From Cryptosporangium aurantiacum (GTDB taxonomy: Bacteria; Actinomycetota; Actinomycetes; Mycobacteriales; Cryptosporangiaceae): DNA of 64,000 bases. Each line of letters opens with the position of its first letter. The first letter of the stretch is position 1. The stretch spans positions 164,935 to 228,934 of the forward strand of contig NZ_FRCS01000013.1 in NCBI RefSeq assembly GCF_900143005.1. The letters run 5' to 3'. The notes under the pieces are model-generated. The model made no database searches, was not told where the DNA came from, and saw only the letters and a program-made list of their open reading frames with translations. Both the position numbers and the translations under genes were made by a program. Positions 1-7,138 of this stretch are shown here, piece after piece.

Positions 1-399
1 GCACTCCGGAAACACGACGCGCTCGACCGGGTCTGTATCGGTTCGTTCTCCGACGCCCGGTTGGCCCGGATCCGTGCCGCGTTCGGTCCGGCGGTGGCCA
101 CCAGCCTGGGCCCCCGGGACGTCGCCCGGCTGAAGGTCGCGTCGCTGACCGGCGCCCGGCCCCGGTTCGCGCCCGGTGTGTGTGCCGCCCAGGTACCGAT
201 CCGGCACAAAGGCGTCCGGGTGATGGACGCCCGTTTCGTCACCGCCGCACACCGCCTCGGGCTGCACGTCCACGTCTGGACCGTCGACGACCCGGACACC
301 ATGCATCGGCTGCTCGATCTCGGTGTGGATGGCATCATGACCGACCGGATCGACGTTCTCCGCGCCGTCCTCACCGCCCGCGGCCACTGGGCCGCCTGA
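1..399 (+). CDS. Glycerophosphodiester phosphodiesterase, C-terminal part (5' truncated by window)
   Basis: The frame is open from base 1 to a TGA at 397-399, giving the last 132 residues of a larger protein. The end reads HVHVWTVDDPDTMHRLLDLG then VDGIMTDRIDVL, which is the terminal strand and helix of the GDPD TIM barrel (family pattern WTVN..... G.DGI.TD.P). GDPD enzymes hydrolyse glycerophosphodiesters from deacylated phospholipids to glycerol-3-phosphate and an alcohol. The catalytic N-terminal half (HRG, E.D) lies outside the window, so activity and localisation cannot be judged. The next gene begins 18 bp downstream on the same strand, so co-transcription is likely. Confidence 0.85.
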   Translation, partial: ALRKHDALDRVCIGSFSDARLARIRAAFGPAVATSLGPRDVARLKVASLTGARPRFAPGVCAAQVPIRHKGVRVMDARFVTAAHRLGLHVHVWTVDDPDTMHRLLDLGVDGIMTDRIDVLRAVLTARGHWAA

Positions 400-417
400 A
401 CGATCAGGACGCGCATC

Positions 418-1770
418 GTGACCACCGACACGGTCGAAAGATCCACCGTGCAGGAACGCCGCGGCTGGTACTTCTACGACTGGGCCGCCTCGGCGTACAA
501 CACCACGGTCATCACGGTCTTCCTCGGCCCGTACCTGACCTCGGTCGCGGAGCGGGCGGCGGGCTGCGCCGAGGAAGGACAGGTGTGCGGGGATCTGCAC
601 CCGTTCGGCATCCCGGTGGCGCCGGGCTCGTTCTTCGCGTACGCGCTGTCGGTGTCGGTCGTCGCCCAGGTGCTGTTCTTCCCGATCGTCGGCGCCTACG
701 CCGACCGGTCCTGGCACAAGAAGCGCCTGCTGGCCTGGCTCGCCGCGTTCGGCGCGACCGCGACGTTCGCGATGCTGTTCGTCACCGGCGACCGCTACCT
801 GCTCGGCGGTCTCCTGCTCGTGGTCTCCAACGTGCTATTCGGTTCGGCGCAGGTCGTCTACTACTCGTACCTGCCGCAGCTCGCCGACCCCGACGAACGG
901 GACGCGGTGAGCAGCCGCGGCTGGGCGATCGGGTACCTCGGCGGCGGGCTCCTGCTGCTGTTCAACGTCGTCGCGGTGCTGGCGGGCGACGGCCTGGGCT
1001 GGTCCACCGGTGACGTCGCCCGCTGGAGCATCGTCTCGGCCGGGCTGTGGTGGGCGGTGTTCGCGGTCTTCGCGATCCGTCCGCTGCGCGACCGGCCGCC
1101 GGTCGAGACGGCCAGGAGCCGCTCGGTGTTCGCCGGCTTCACCCAGCTGGCGCGGACGCTGCGCGAGCTGGGGCGGCTGCCGCTGACGATGCTCTTCCTC
1201 GCCGCGTACCTGATCTACAACGACGGCATCCAGACCGTGATCACGCTCTCGGCCACCTACGCGACCGAGGAACTGGAGCTGGAGCAGACCGCGCTCGTCC
1301 CGACGATCCTGATGATCCAGTTCCTGGCGTTCGGCGGCGCGCTGCTGCTCGGGGCGCTCGCCCGCCGGATCGGGGCCTGGAAGTCGGTGCTGCTCAGCCT
1401 GGTGCTCTGGACGGTCGTCCTGGCCGCCGCGTACTTCGTGCCCGCCCGTGCCCCGCTGCCGTTCGTCGCGCTGGGTGCCGCGATCGGGCTCGTGCTCGGC
1501 GGCAGCCAGGCCCTGTCCCGGTCGCTGTTCAGCCAGCTCATCCCGGAAGGGAAGGAGGCCGAGTACTACGGCCTCTACGAGATCAGCGACAAGGGCACGA
1601 GCTGGATGGGTCCGCTGCTGTTCGGCCTGGCCTACCAGCTGACCGACAGCTACCGGGTGGCGATCCTGTCGCTGATCGTGTTCTTCGTCGTGGGCTTCCT
1701 GCTGCTGCTCGCGGTGCCGATGCGCCGGGCGATCGTCGCGGCCGGAAACACCCCGCCTAAGCTGCTCTGA
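418..1770 (+). CDS. MFS transporter, UMF1 (Atg22-like) family
   Basis: This 450-residue polytopic membrane protein starts at GTG. Residues 16-30 (GWYFYDWAASAYNTT) carry the family signature [GW].[YF]D[WF]A.S.[FY], followed by about 11-12 hydrophobic segments and a basic loop (ADRSWHKKRLL). Bacterial UMF1 members are inner-membrane permeases related to the yeast vacuolar effluxer Atg22. The substrate is unknown; amino acids are a guess from the yeast relative. The TGA stop overlaps the ATG of tdk by one base, so the two are translationally coupled, which may hint at a link to nucleoside salvage. The family call is firm and the substrate is not. Confidence 0.85.
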   Translation: MTTDTVERSTVQERRGWYFYDWAASAYNTTVITVFLGPYLTSVAERAAGCAEEGQVCGDLHPFGIPVAPGSFFAYALSVSVVAQVLFFPIVGAYADRSWHKKRLLAWLAAFGATATFAMLFVTGDRYLLGGLLLVVSNVLFGSAQVVYYSYLPQLADPDERDAVSSRGWAIGYLGGGLLLLFNVVAVLAGDGLGWSTGDVARWSIVSAGLWWAVFAVFAIRPLRDRPPVETARSRSVFAGFTQLARTLRELGRLPLTMLFLAAYLIYNDGIQTVITLSATYATEELELEQTALVPTILMIQFLAFGGALLLGALARRIGAWKSVLLSLVLWTVVLAAAYFVPARAPLPFVALGAAIGLVLGGSQALSRSLFSQLIPEGKEAEYYGLYEISDKGTSWMGPLLFGLAYQLTDSYRVAILSLIVFFVVGFLLLLAVPMRRAIVAAGNTPPKLL

Positions 1771-2483
1771 TGGCGTCAGCACGTTCCGTCCGCGTCCCCA
1801 CCGGCTCGCCGGGGACGCTGCGTTTCTTCTACGGGCCGATGGACTGCGGGAAGTCGACGCTGGCGTTACAGATCAACCACAACCACGCCCGGCAGGGGCG
1901 GCACGGCCTGCTGCTCACCAAGCTCGACCGGGCCGGCACCGCCCGGATCTCCAGCCGGGTCGGCCTCACCGCGAACGCCACCGAGGTGCTCGACGGCACC
2001 GACCTGCACGAGGTGGTGCGGGGCGAGTGGAGCGCGGGCCGCCGGGTGGACTACCTGATCTGCGACGAAGCCCAGTTCTACGCACCGGAGCAGATCGAGC
2101 AGGCCGCCGATCTGGCCGACGGCGCCGGGATCGACGTGTACGCGTTCGGGCTGGCCACCGATTTCCGCAGCGAGCTGTTCCCGGGCAGCAGGCGGCTGTT
2201 CGAGCTGGCCGACGAGCTGATCCGGCTGCAGGTCGAGGTCCTCTGCTGGTGCGGCAGGCCCGGCCAGCAGAACGCCCGCGTCGTCGACGGCGTGGTGACG
2301 CGGACCGGCGACCAGATCCTGGTGGCCGACACGGCGTCCGCCGGACAGACCGCCGCACCGCCGGAGGTCCGCTACCAGGTGCTCTGCCGCCGCCACTACC
2401 GTGAAGGGGACCTCGGGCCGGCGACGCCGTCCGCGGGACAGCTGGCGCTGGGCACGGCGAACGGCCGCAGCAGCTCCTGGTAG
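1770..2483 (+). CDS. tdk: Thymidine kinase (type II)
   Basis: This protein of 237 residues phosphorylates thymidine to dTMP with ATP in the cytosolic salvage pathway. A Walker A loop GPMDCGKST is at residues 22-30. The DEAQF motif supplies the catalytic acid. A C-terminal lasso region has a CWCG pair and a later LCRRHY that fit the structural zinc site of type II kinases. The N-terminus is about 15 residues longer than in many relatives, so an internal start is possible, but the ATG overlapping the upstream stop is the natural coupled start. It converges with the MarR gene with only 7 bp between stops and no room for a terminator hairpin. Confidence 0.93.
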   Translation: MASARSVRVPTGSPGTLRFFYGPMDCGKSTLALQINHNHARQGRHGLLLTKLDRAGTARISSRVGLTANATEVLDGTDLHEVVRGEWSAGRRVDYLICDEAQFYAPEQIEQAADLADGAGIDVYAFGLATDFRSELFPGSRRLFELADELIRLQVEVLCWCGRPGQQNARVVDGVVTRTGDQILVADTASAGQTAAPPEVRYQVLCRRHYREGDLGPATPSAGQLALGTANGRSSSW

Positions 2484-2490
2484 GCGCGAA

Positions 2491-3021
2491 TCAGCAGGCG
2501 TCGGCGTCGGACGCCGTCATCTCGTCGACCGCCTGACAGGGGTTGTTGATCGGGTCGGACACGTTGACGTGCGCCGCCAGCCGCTGCAGTAGTGCGCGGA
2601 ACTCCGCCCGGTCGTCGCCGGGGAGACCGGCCAGCAGGTGGTTCTCGGCCTGGTCGAGGCGCGCGTCGAGGTCCTGGAGCAGCGCCCGCCCCGCGTCGGT
2701 CGCGACGATCCGGCGCGCGCGCCGGTCGGCCGGATCGGGCTGCCGAGTCACGAGCCCGGCTTTCTCCAGATCATCGAGCAGGTAGGTCATCACCGTCCGG
2801 TCGACGCCGAGCTGCTGCGCGAGCGCCAGCTGGGTGCCCGGGGTGTTGCGCACGGACGTGGCCAGCACCTGGTAACCGCGCGGCCCGCCGGGGACGCCGG
2901 ACATCGCCATCTTCGCGGCCTTGGCGTAGGCCCGGAACAGCACACCGAGCGCCCAGCCGAGGTCGTCGCTGAGCGGAACCGTGGGCGGCTCGGAGGTGGG
3001 GACCGCGGCCATGCGTTTCAT
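2491..3021 (-). CDS. MarR-family transcriptional regulator
   Basis: This 176-residue winged-helix regulator has its recognition region in TQLALAQQLGVDRTVMTYLL and a wing with PDPADRRARRIVATDAG, the classical MarR pattern D..D.R...V..T. The start was taken at ATG 3021; ATG 3012 is three codons further in and equally possible, while the longer open frame to 3105 would run through the intergenic operator. It is divergent from the azoreductase gene, an arrangement in which the MarR protein usually represses its neighbour and itself and releases DNA on binding an electrophile or phenolic. The short C-terminal tail (ASDADAC) ends in a Cys that could be redox-active; this is speculation. Confidence 0.88.
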   Translation of the reverse strand: MKRMAAVPTSEPPTVPLSDDLGWALGVLFRAYAKAAKMAMSGVPGGPRGYQVLATSVRNTPGTQLALAQQLGVDRTVMTYLLDDLEKAGLVTRQPDPADRRARRIVATDAGRALLQDLDARLDQAENHLLAGLPGDDRAEFRALLQRLAAHVNVSDPINNPCQAVDEMTASDADAC

Positions 3022-3080
3022 CGTACGGGCTCTCGACAAGATCACAGAAGGGTTGTCATTCAGATCGTCTGTTGGCAATA

Positions 3081-3102
3081 CTATCTTTGGCACAGCAGAT
3101 AG
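3081..3102. promoter_or_regulatory. Inverted repeat, candidate MarR operator
   Basis: A perfect inverted repeat CTATCT-N10-AGATAG lies in the 104-bp gap between the divergent MarR gene and azoreductase gene, 23 bp before the azoreductase start. Position and symmetry fit a dimeric regulator site. Regulation by the adjacent MarR protein is an inference. Confidence 0.45.
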
Positions 3103-3125
3103 CACCCTTCGTTCGAGGAGTTTCC

Positions 3126-3785
3126 GTGACCCTGTTCCGTCTCGACGCCAGCATCCGCACCCAGGGTTCGGTCAGCCGGGCGGTCGCCGACACCGTGCAG
3201 GCCGCGTGGCAAGCCGAGCACCCGGACGCCCGGATCGTCCGTCGTGACCTCGCGTCCGACCTGCTGCCCGCCAGCACCTGGGCGACCGCGGTCAGCGCCG
3301 GGATGACGCCGGCCGAGGAGCGCACGCCCGCGCAGCACGGCGCGGTCGCGATGGCGTCGTCGCTGGCCGACGAGCTGCTCGCCGCGGACGCGTACCTGTT
3401 CGCGATCCCGCTCTACAACTACGCGATCCCGCACCACGTGAAGTCGTGGATCGACACGCTGCTCACGACCCCGGCGTTCGGACCCGGCGCGACCCCGGCG
3501 GTCGCCGGACGTCCGGCCGTCCTGGTCACCGTGCGCGGCGGCGGTTACGGGCCGGGCACCCCGCGGGAGGGCTGGGACCACAACACCCCGTACCTGCGGC
3601 GGGTGTTCGCCGACATGTGGAACCTCGACCTGGAGATCGTCGAGGCCGAGCTGACGCTGGCCGAGGTCAACCCGGCGATGGCGGAGCTGCGCCCGCTGGC
3701 CGCGGAGTCCCTCGAGGCCGCCCACCTGAGCGCCGCCGAGACCGGCCGCACCCTCGCGGCCCGCCTCTCCACGCCCGCCGCCTGA
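3126..3785 (+). CDS. azoR: FMN-dependent NADH-azoreductase-like flavodoxin-fold oxidoreductase
   Basis: The product has 219 residues. The start is GTG 3126, set by a GAGGAG ribosome site at 3115-3120. The N-terminus reads LFRLDASIR.QGSVSR, the phosphate-binding loop that holds FMN in AzoR/AcpD enzymes. IPLYNYAIPHHVKSWID matches the family pattern P.YNF..P..LK.WID, and VLVTVRGGGYGPGTPREGWD covers the second flavin loop. AzoR enzymes reduce quinones and azo dyes with two electrons using NAD(P)H and so protect against thiol-reactive electrophiles. The divergent MarR gene and the inverted repeat between them suggest electrophile-inducible control. The substrate is not determinable from sequence. 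Confidence 0.88.
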   Translation: MTLFRLDASIRTQGSVSRAVADTVQAAWQAEHPDARIVRRDLASDLLPASTWATAVSAGMTPAEERTPAQHGAVAMASSLADELLAADAYLFAIPLYNYAIPHHVKSWIDTLLTTPAFGPGATPAVAGRPAVLVTVRGGGYGPGTPREGWDHNTPYLRRVFADMWNLDLEIVEAELTLAEVNPAMAELRPLAAESLEAAHLSAAETGRTLAARLSTPAA

Positions 3786-3788
3786 GAA

Positions 3789-5228
3789 CTACCGTCCGTA
3801 CGCCTCCAGGAGGCGCAGCCACACCTCGCTGATCGTGGGGAACGAGGGCACCGCGTGCCAGAGGCGGTCCAGCGGTACCTCGCCCACGATCGCGACGGTG
3901 GCCGCGTGCACGAGCTCGGCGGCCGTCGCGCCGACGAACGTCGCGCCGACGATCACGTCACGGGACGTGTCGACGACGAGCTTCGCCCGGCCGGTGTACC
4001 CGTCCGCGTACAGCGACGCACCGGCCACCTGACCGAGGTCGTACTCCACCGCCCGCACCGACAGCCCGGCCGCGCGAGCCTCGGCCTCGGTGCGGCCCAC
4101 GGCGCCGACCTCCGGGTCGGTGAACACCGCCTGCGGCACCGCCGCGTGATCGGCGGTGGCCGCGTACCGGCTCCAGGCCGCCGGTTCCGCCGCCGCACCG
4201 CCCGCCCTGGCCACGATCGCGGCGCCGCAGGCTCGGGCCTGGTACTTGCCCATGTGGGTCAGCAGCGCGCGCCCGTTCACGTCGCCGGCCGCGTACAGCC
4301 AGTCGACGCCCTCGACTCGGCAGCTGTCGTCGATGGTCAGCCCGTGCACGCCTGCTGCCTCCAGGCCCAGCCCGTCGACGGCCGGTGCCCGGCCGGTCGC
4401 GACCAGGACCTCGTCCGCGCGGACGGTGCGGGTCCCCTCGGCATCCGTCAATTCGATCCGGACGCCTGCCGCGTCGCGTTCGACCGTGGTGACCGTCGTA
4501 CCGAGCCGGACGTCGACCCCGGCGTTCCGCAGGCCGGTGACCACCGCTTCACCGGCGAACGGCTCGAGCCGGGGCAGCAGACCGCTCCCCCGGGCGACCA
4601 GCGTCACCCGGCTGCCCAGCGCCGCGAACGCGGTCGCCATCTCGCAGCCGACGACACCGCCGCCGAGGATCGCCAGCTCGTCCGGCACCGCGGTGGCCGA
4701 CGTGGCGTCCCGGCTGGTCCACGGGTCGGCCTCGGCCAGCCCGGGGACGTCGGGCACGGTGGGCTTGCTCCCGGTGGCGAGGACGACCGCGTGCCGTGCG
4801 GTGACCCGCCGGACGCCGCCGTCGCGGGTCCGCACCTCGACCAGCCGCTCGCCGACCAGCCGGGCGGTGCCGCGGACCAGCGCGATGCCCGCCGAGTCGA
4901 GCCAGCCGACCTGGGAGTCGTCCGACCAGTTGTGGGTGAACGCAGTCCGGCGGGCCAGCACCTGCTCCGCGTTCGGGCCGCCCCGGACCGCGGAGGCGGC
5001 ACCGTCGACGCGGCGTGCCTCCGCGAGCGCGGCGACCGGGCGGAGCAGGGCCTTGCTCGGGATGCAAGCCCAGTAGGAGCACTCGCCGCCGACCAGCTCC
5101 CGCTCGACGATGAGCGCGGTCAGGCCGCCGCGGACGACCTGATCGGCCACGTTCTCCCCGACCGGCCCGGCACCGACGACGATCACGTCGTACTCGTCCC
5201 CGCCCGACACCGTCATGCTTGCCGCCAC
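3789..5228 (-). CDS. FAD/NAD(P)-dependent pyridine nucleotide-disulfide oxidoreductase
   Basis: This class I flavoprotein disulfide reductase-like protein has 479 residues. A GAGPVG FAD-binding motif begins at about residue 19, the redox pair GGECSYWACIPSK places Cys50 and Cys55, and a second Rossmann motif ILGGGVVGCE binds the nicotinamide cofactor. The C-terminus reads HAVPSFPTISE. In dihydrolipoamide dehydrogenase the matching segment HPT.SE supplies the catalytic His; here that position appears to be Phe, so it is probably not a true lipoamide dehydrogenase. Actinobacterial relatives are usually annotated as mercuric reductase-like, but no merR, merP or N-terminal metal-binding domain is present. 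ATG 5216 (MTVSGG) is an alternative start. It converges with azoR with 3 bp between stops. Confidence 0.85.
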   Translation of the reverse strand: MAASMTVSGGDEYDVIVVGAGPVGENVADQVVRGGLTALIVERELVGGECSYWACIPSKALLRPVAALAEARRVDGAASAVRGGPNAEQVLARRTAFTHNWSDDSQVGWLDSAGIALVRGTARLVGERLVEVRTRDGGVRRVTARHAVVLATGSKPTVPDVPGLAEADPWTSRDATSATAVPDELAILGGGVVGCEMATAFAALGSRVTLVARGSGLLPRLEPFAGEAVVTGLRNAGVDVRLGTTVTTVERDAAGVRIELTDAEGTRTVRADEVLVATGRAPAVDGLGLEAAGVHGLTIDDSCRVEGVDWLYAAGDVNGRALLTHMGKYQARACGAAIVARAGGAAAEPAAWSRYAATADHAAVPQAVFTDPEVGAVGRTEAEARAAGLSVRAVEYDLGQVAGASLYADGYTGRAKLVVDTSRDVIVGATFVGATAAELVHAATVAIVGEVPLDRLWHAVPSFPTISEVWLRLLEAYGR

Positions 5229-5290
5229 CCGTCTCTCCTGCTTCCCGGGCCGCGCACGCGGCCGAGCGCACGGTATCCAATCGCGGCACG

Positions 5291-5305
5291 GTCACTGCAC
5301 GTGAC
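5291..5305. promoter_or_regulatory. Short inverted repeat upstream of the flavoenzyme gene
   Basis: GTCAC-N5-GTGAC lies 63 bp before the minus-strand start at 5228. It could be an operator for that gene. There is no further support. Confidence 0.2.
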
Positions 5306-5346
5306 GCCCCGGTAGAAGGAGGAGACGGCGGCAGGTCTTCACCGGC

Positions 5347-5486
5347 GCGGGCTCAGCGGCGGGGGCCCAGCCGCGCGGGCCCAGCGCCGCGGGCTCAGCG
5401 CCGCGGGCCCAGCGCCGCGGGCCCAGCGCCGTGGGCCCAGCGCCGTGGGCTCAGCGCCGCGGGCTCAGCGCCGCGGGCTCAGCGCC
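5347..5486. repeat. Tandem repeat, 10 units of 14 bp
   Basis: Ten contiguous 14-bp units with consensus GCGGGCYCAGCGCC lie here. Units 3-10 differ only at T/C in position 7 and C/T in position 2; units 1 and 2 are more divergent. Unit 10 supplies the last codons and the TGA stop (TCA on the plus strand) of the membrane protein gene 5479-5886; units with CCC instead of CTC lack that stop. The unit length is not a multiple of three. Confidence 0.95.
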
Positions 5487-5886
5487 GGGGGCGGGCCACC
5501 GCCCAGAGTGCGGCGCCGACGGCTGCCGCTGCCCCGGCCGCGGCCAGGTAGCTCGGCAGCTTCGCGACCCGGCCGGCCCGCGCGGCGGCGACCAGCGTGA
5601 CGGCGTCCGCACCGTCGGCGAGCGCCGACGCCAGCAGCCACGGACGCGACGCCGAGCCACCGCCGACCACGGTCCAGCCAGCGCCCAGCGCGAGTGCTAT
5701 TTCCCTACTCGCGAACATTCGTGTGATAAATGCCGCTCGTCCCGCTGTGGCGCTATCGATACCCAGCGCCCGCGGAAGCGCAGTAGGCTGAACACTGGAC
5801 ACGGCTCCGACGGCCAACCGGAGTAGCGCGACTGCCAGGACGATTTGCCGGGACCGATCGGAACCGGTGTCGGGCTGGTGCTCCAC
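5479..5886 (-). CDS. Small integral membrane protein, DUF4267-like
   Basis: The product has 135 residues with about four hydrophobic segments. The start was placed at GTG 5886 because AAGGAGG lies 6 bases upstream (5893-5899); a longer frame to 5955 has no such site. The region from LLRLAVGAVSSVQP through RMFASREIALALG to SALADGADAVTLVAAARAGR resembles small actinobacterial membrane proteins of the DUF4267 kind. The function is unknown. The 3' end, including the stop, lies inside the 14-bp tandem repeat, so its C-terminus may vary between strains. It is divergent from rbpA across a 143-bp gap. Confidence 0.65.
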   Translation of the reverse strand: MEHQPDTGSDRSRQIVLAVALLRLAVGAVSSVQPTALPRALGIDSATAGRAAFITRMFASREIALALGAGWTVVGGGSASRPWLLASALADGADAVTLVAAARAGRVAKLPSYLAAAGAAAAVGAALWAVARPRR

Positions 5887-5962
5887 GCGTGTCCTCCTTG
5901 TAACGGATTGCCGCATACGCGCATGCGGGACTGTGCTGCTGGGCACATAAGTCAACGACAGC

Positions 5963-5988
5963 GGAATCTTCTGTCCGTCATCGTCGTT
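5963..5988 (+). promoter_or_regulatory. SigR/SigH-type promoter of rbpA
   Basis: GGAAT at 5963-5967 is followed by exactly 18 bases and GTT at 5986-5988, matching the consensus GGAAT-N18-GTT of the thiol-oxidative-stress sigma factors SigR (Streptomyces) and SigH (mycobacteria). rbpA is an established SigR target in Streptomyces coelicolor. Transcription would start near 5995, giving a leader of about 35 nt before the ATG at 6030. Confidence 0.7.
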
Positions 5989-6029
5989 GGTACCGGTGGC
6001 TGACCGCAGACGCCAGGGGGTTGATGCAG

Positions 6030-6374
6030 ATGGGTGAGCGCACGCTGCGCGGTAGTCGGCTCGGAGCCGTGAGCTACGAGACTGACCGCAACACGGAGCT
6101 GGCGCCTCGCCAGCAGGGAGAGTACCTGTGCCCTCGTGGTCACCGGTTCACGGTCCCCTTCGCGGCCGACGCGGAGATTCCGATTACCTGGGAATGCCGG
6201 GCCGACGGAACGGTGGCGCGGATCATCGACGGTGATGAGCCCGAGGCGAAGAAGGCCAAGCCGCCGCGGACGCACTGGGACATGCTGCTCGAGCGGCGCA
6301 CCGTCGCCGAGCTCGAGGAAGTGCTGGCCGAGCGCCTGGAGGTCCTCCGGGGCCGCCGGAGCCGGTCGGCCTGA
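6030..6374 (+). CDS. rbpA: RNA polymerase-binding protein RbpA
   Basis: This 114-residue actinobacterial transcription factor binds RNA polymerase and group I/II sigma factors and stabilises the open complex. RGSRLGAVSYETDRNTELAP at residues 7-26 is near-identical to the family N-terminus, and KPPRTHWDMLLERR at 77-90 is the basic linker leading into the sigma-interaction domain. ATG 6030 aligns with known RbpA starts (M..R.LRGSRL); TTG/ATG codons at 6021 and 6024 are in frame but too close to the AGGGGG ribosome site at 6014-6020. Cys34, His38 and Cys56 could bind zinc as in Streptomyces; a fourth ligand is not obvious. A SigR-type promoter precedes it and a strong terminator follows. Confidence 0.97.
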   Translation: MGERTLRGSRLGAVSYETDRNTELAPRQQGEYLCPRGHRFTVPFAADAEIPITWECRADGTVARIIDGDEPEAKKAKPPRTHWDMLLERRTVAELEEVLAERLEVLRGRRSRSA

Positions 6375-6393
6375 CGAGGCAGCCCGCTCAAGC

Positions 6394-6433
6394 GAAGAAC
6401 CCGCCGTCCCCTCCCGGGGGCGGCGGGTTCTTC
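6394..6433. terminator. Intrinsic terminator after rbpA
   Basis: A perfect 13-bp stem, GAAGAACCCGCCG (6394-6406) with CGGCGGGTTCTTC (6421-6433), has an inner CCCC/GGGG extension. The right arm ends in TTCTTC. It begins 20 bp after the rbpA stop and faces the end of the convergent fxsA gene, so it may act in both directions. Confidence 0.9.
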
Positions 6434-6522
6434 GTGTCCGGGAGCCACTCGGTGACGCGAAACCGGCCTGTAAGCGCTGCTTAGAGGCCGGTTTCCCGTC
6501 ACTCGGGCCCGGCGCTCGGGGC

Positions 6523-7062
6523 TCAGCGTTCGACTTCGCCCTCAATGACCGCTCCACGGCCGGGGGACGCCGCCCGCGGCGGCATCGGGTCGCCCTGACC
6601 CGGCGCGGCGGCGTCGGCGGGTGCGGTGTCGGCGCCCCGGACGCGCCGGGAGCGCACCGTCATCGGGCCGAGCAGCACCGTGCTGACGTCCGGCGGGAGC
6701 CGGCGGGCGGCCGAGCGGAGCACGAAGTGCCCGGCCAGCTTCCGGATCGGCGGGAGCAGCAGCAGGATGCCCACCACGTCGGTCAGGAAGCCCGGCAGGA
6801 TCATCAGCAGGCCGCCGACCAGCACCACCGCGCCCTCAGCGGACTCCTTCGCCGGGGTCCGGCCGGCCTGAGCGGCGTCCCGCAGAGCACGGAACGCCCG
6901 GCCGCCTTCCCGGCGGAGCAGCCAGCTCCCGAGGAACGCGCTGGCGAGCAACAGCACCAGCGTCCACCCGAGCCCGACCTCGTGGCCGACGCGGATGAGC
7001 ACGCTGATCTCGACGGTCGGGACGACGATCAGCAGGACGAACGCGGCTAGAAAGGCTCGCAT
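6523..7062 (-). CDS. fxsA: FxsA family membrane protein
   Basis: The product has 179 residues. The start is ATG 7062 (MRAFLAAFVLLIVVPTVEI), the typical FxsA N-terminus with P-T-.-E in the first membrane segment; the frame extends to 7191 without membrane character. A second hydrophobic pair surrounds GGLLMILPGFLTDVVGILLL, which is the family signature LL..PGF.TD..G. The C-terminal 45 residues are polar and basic. E. coli FxsA suppresses F-plasmid exclusion of phage T7 when overproduced; its normal role is unknown. It lies 76 bp downstream of ppm1 on the same strand and may share its transcript. Confidence 0.92.
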   Translation of the reverse strand: MRAFLAAFVLLIVVPTVEISVLIRVGHEVGLGWTLVLLLASAFLGSWLLRREGGRAFRALRDAAQAGRTPAKESAEGAVVLVGGLLMILPGFLTDVVGILLLLPPIRKLAGHFVLRSAARRLPPDVSTVLLGPMTVRSRRVRGADTAPADAAAPGQGDPMPPRAASPGRGAVIEGEVER

Positions 7063-7138
7063 AAATCCAGCGTACGTCCGTCCCGCTCGCCCGGGCTGCG
7101 ATCGAGCCACCGCTCTCAGGTGGCTCTCAGCCCGGCGG

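Noticed and set aside
3053..3084. TTGTCA and TACTAT as an azoR promoter
   Set aside because: Spacing is 20 bases, too long for a normal SigA promoter; not supported enough to list.
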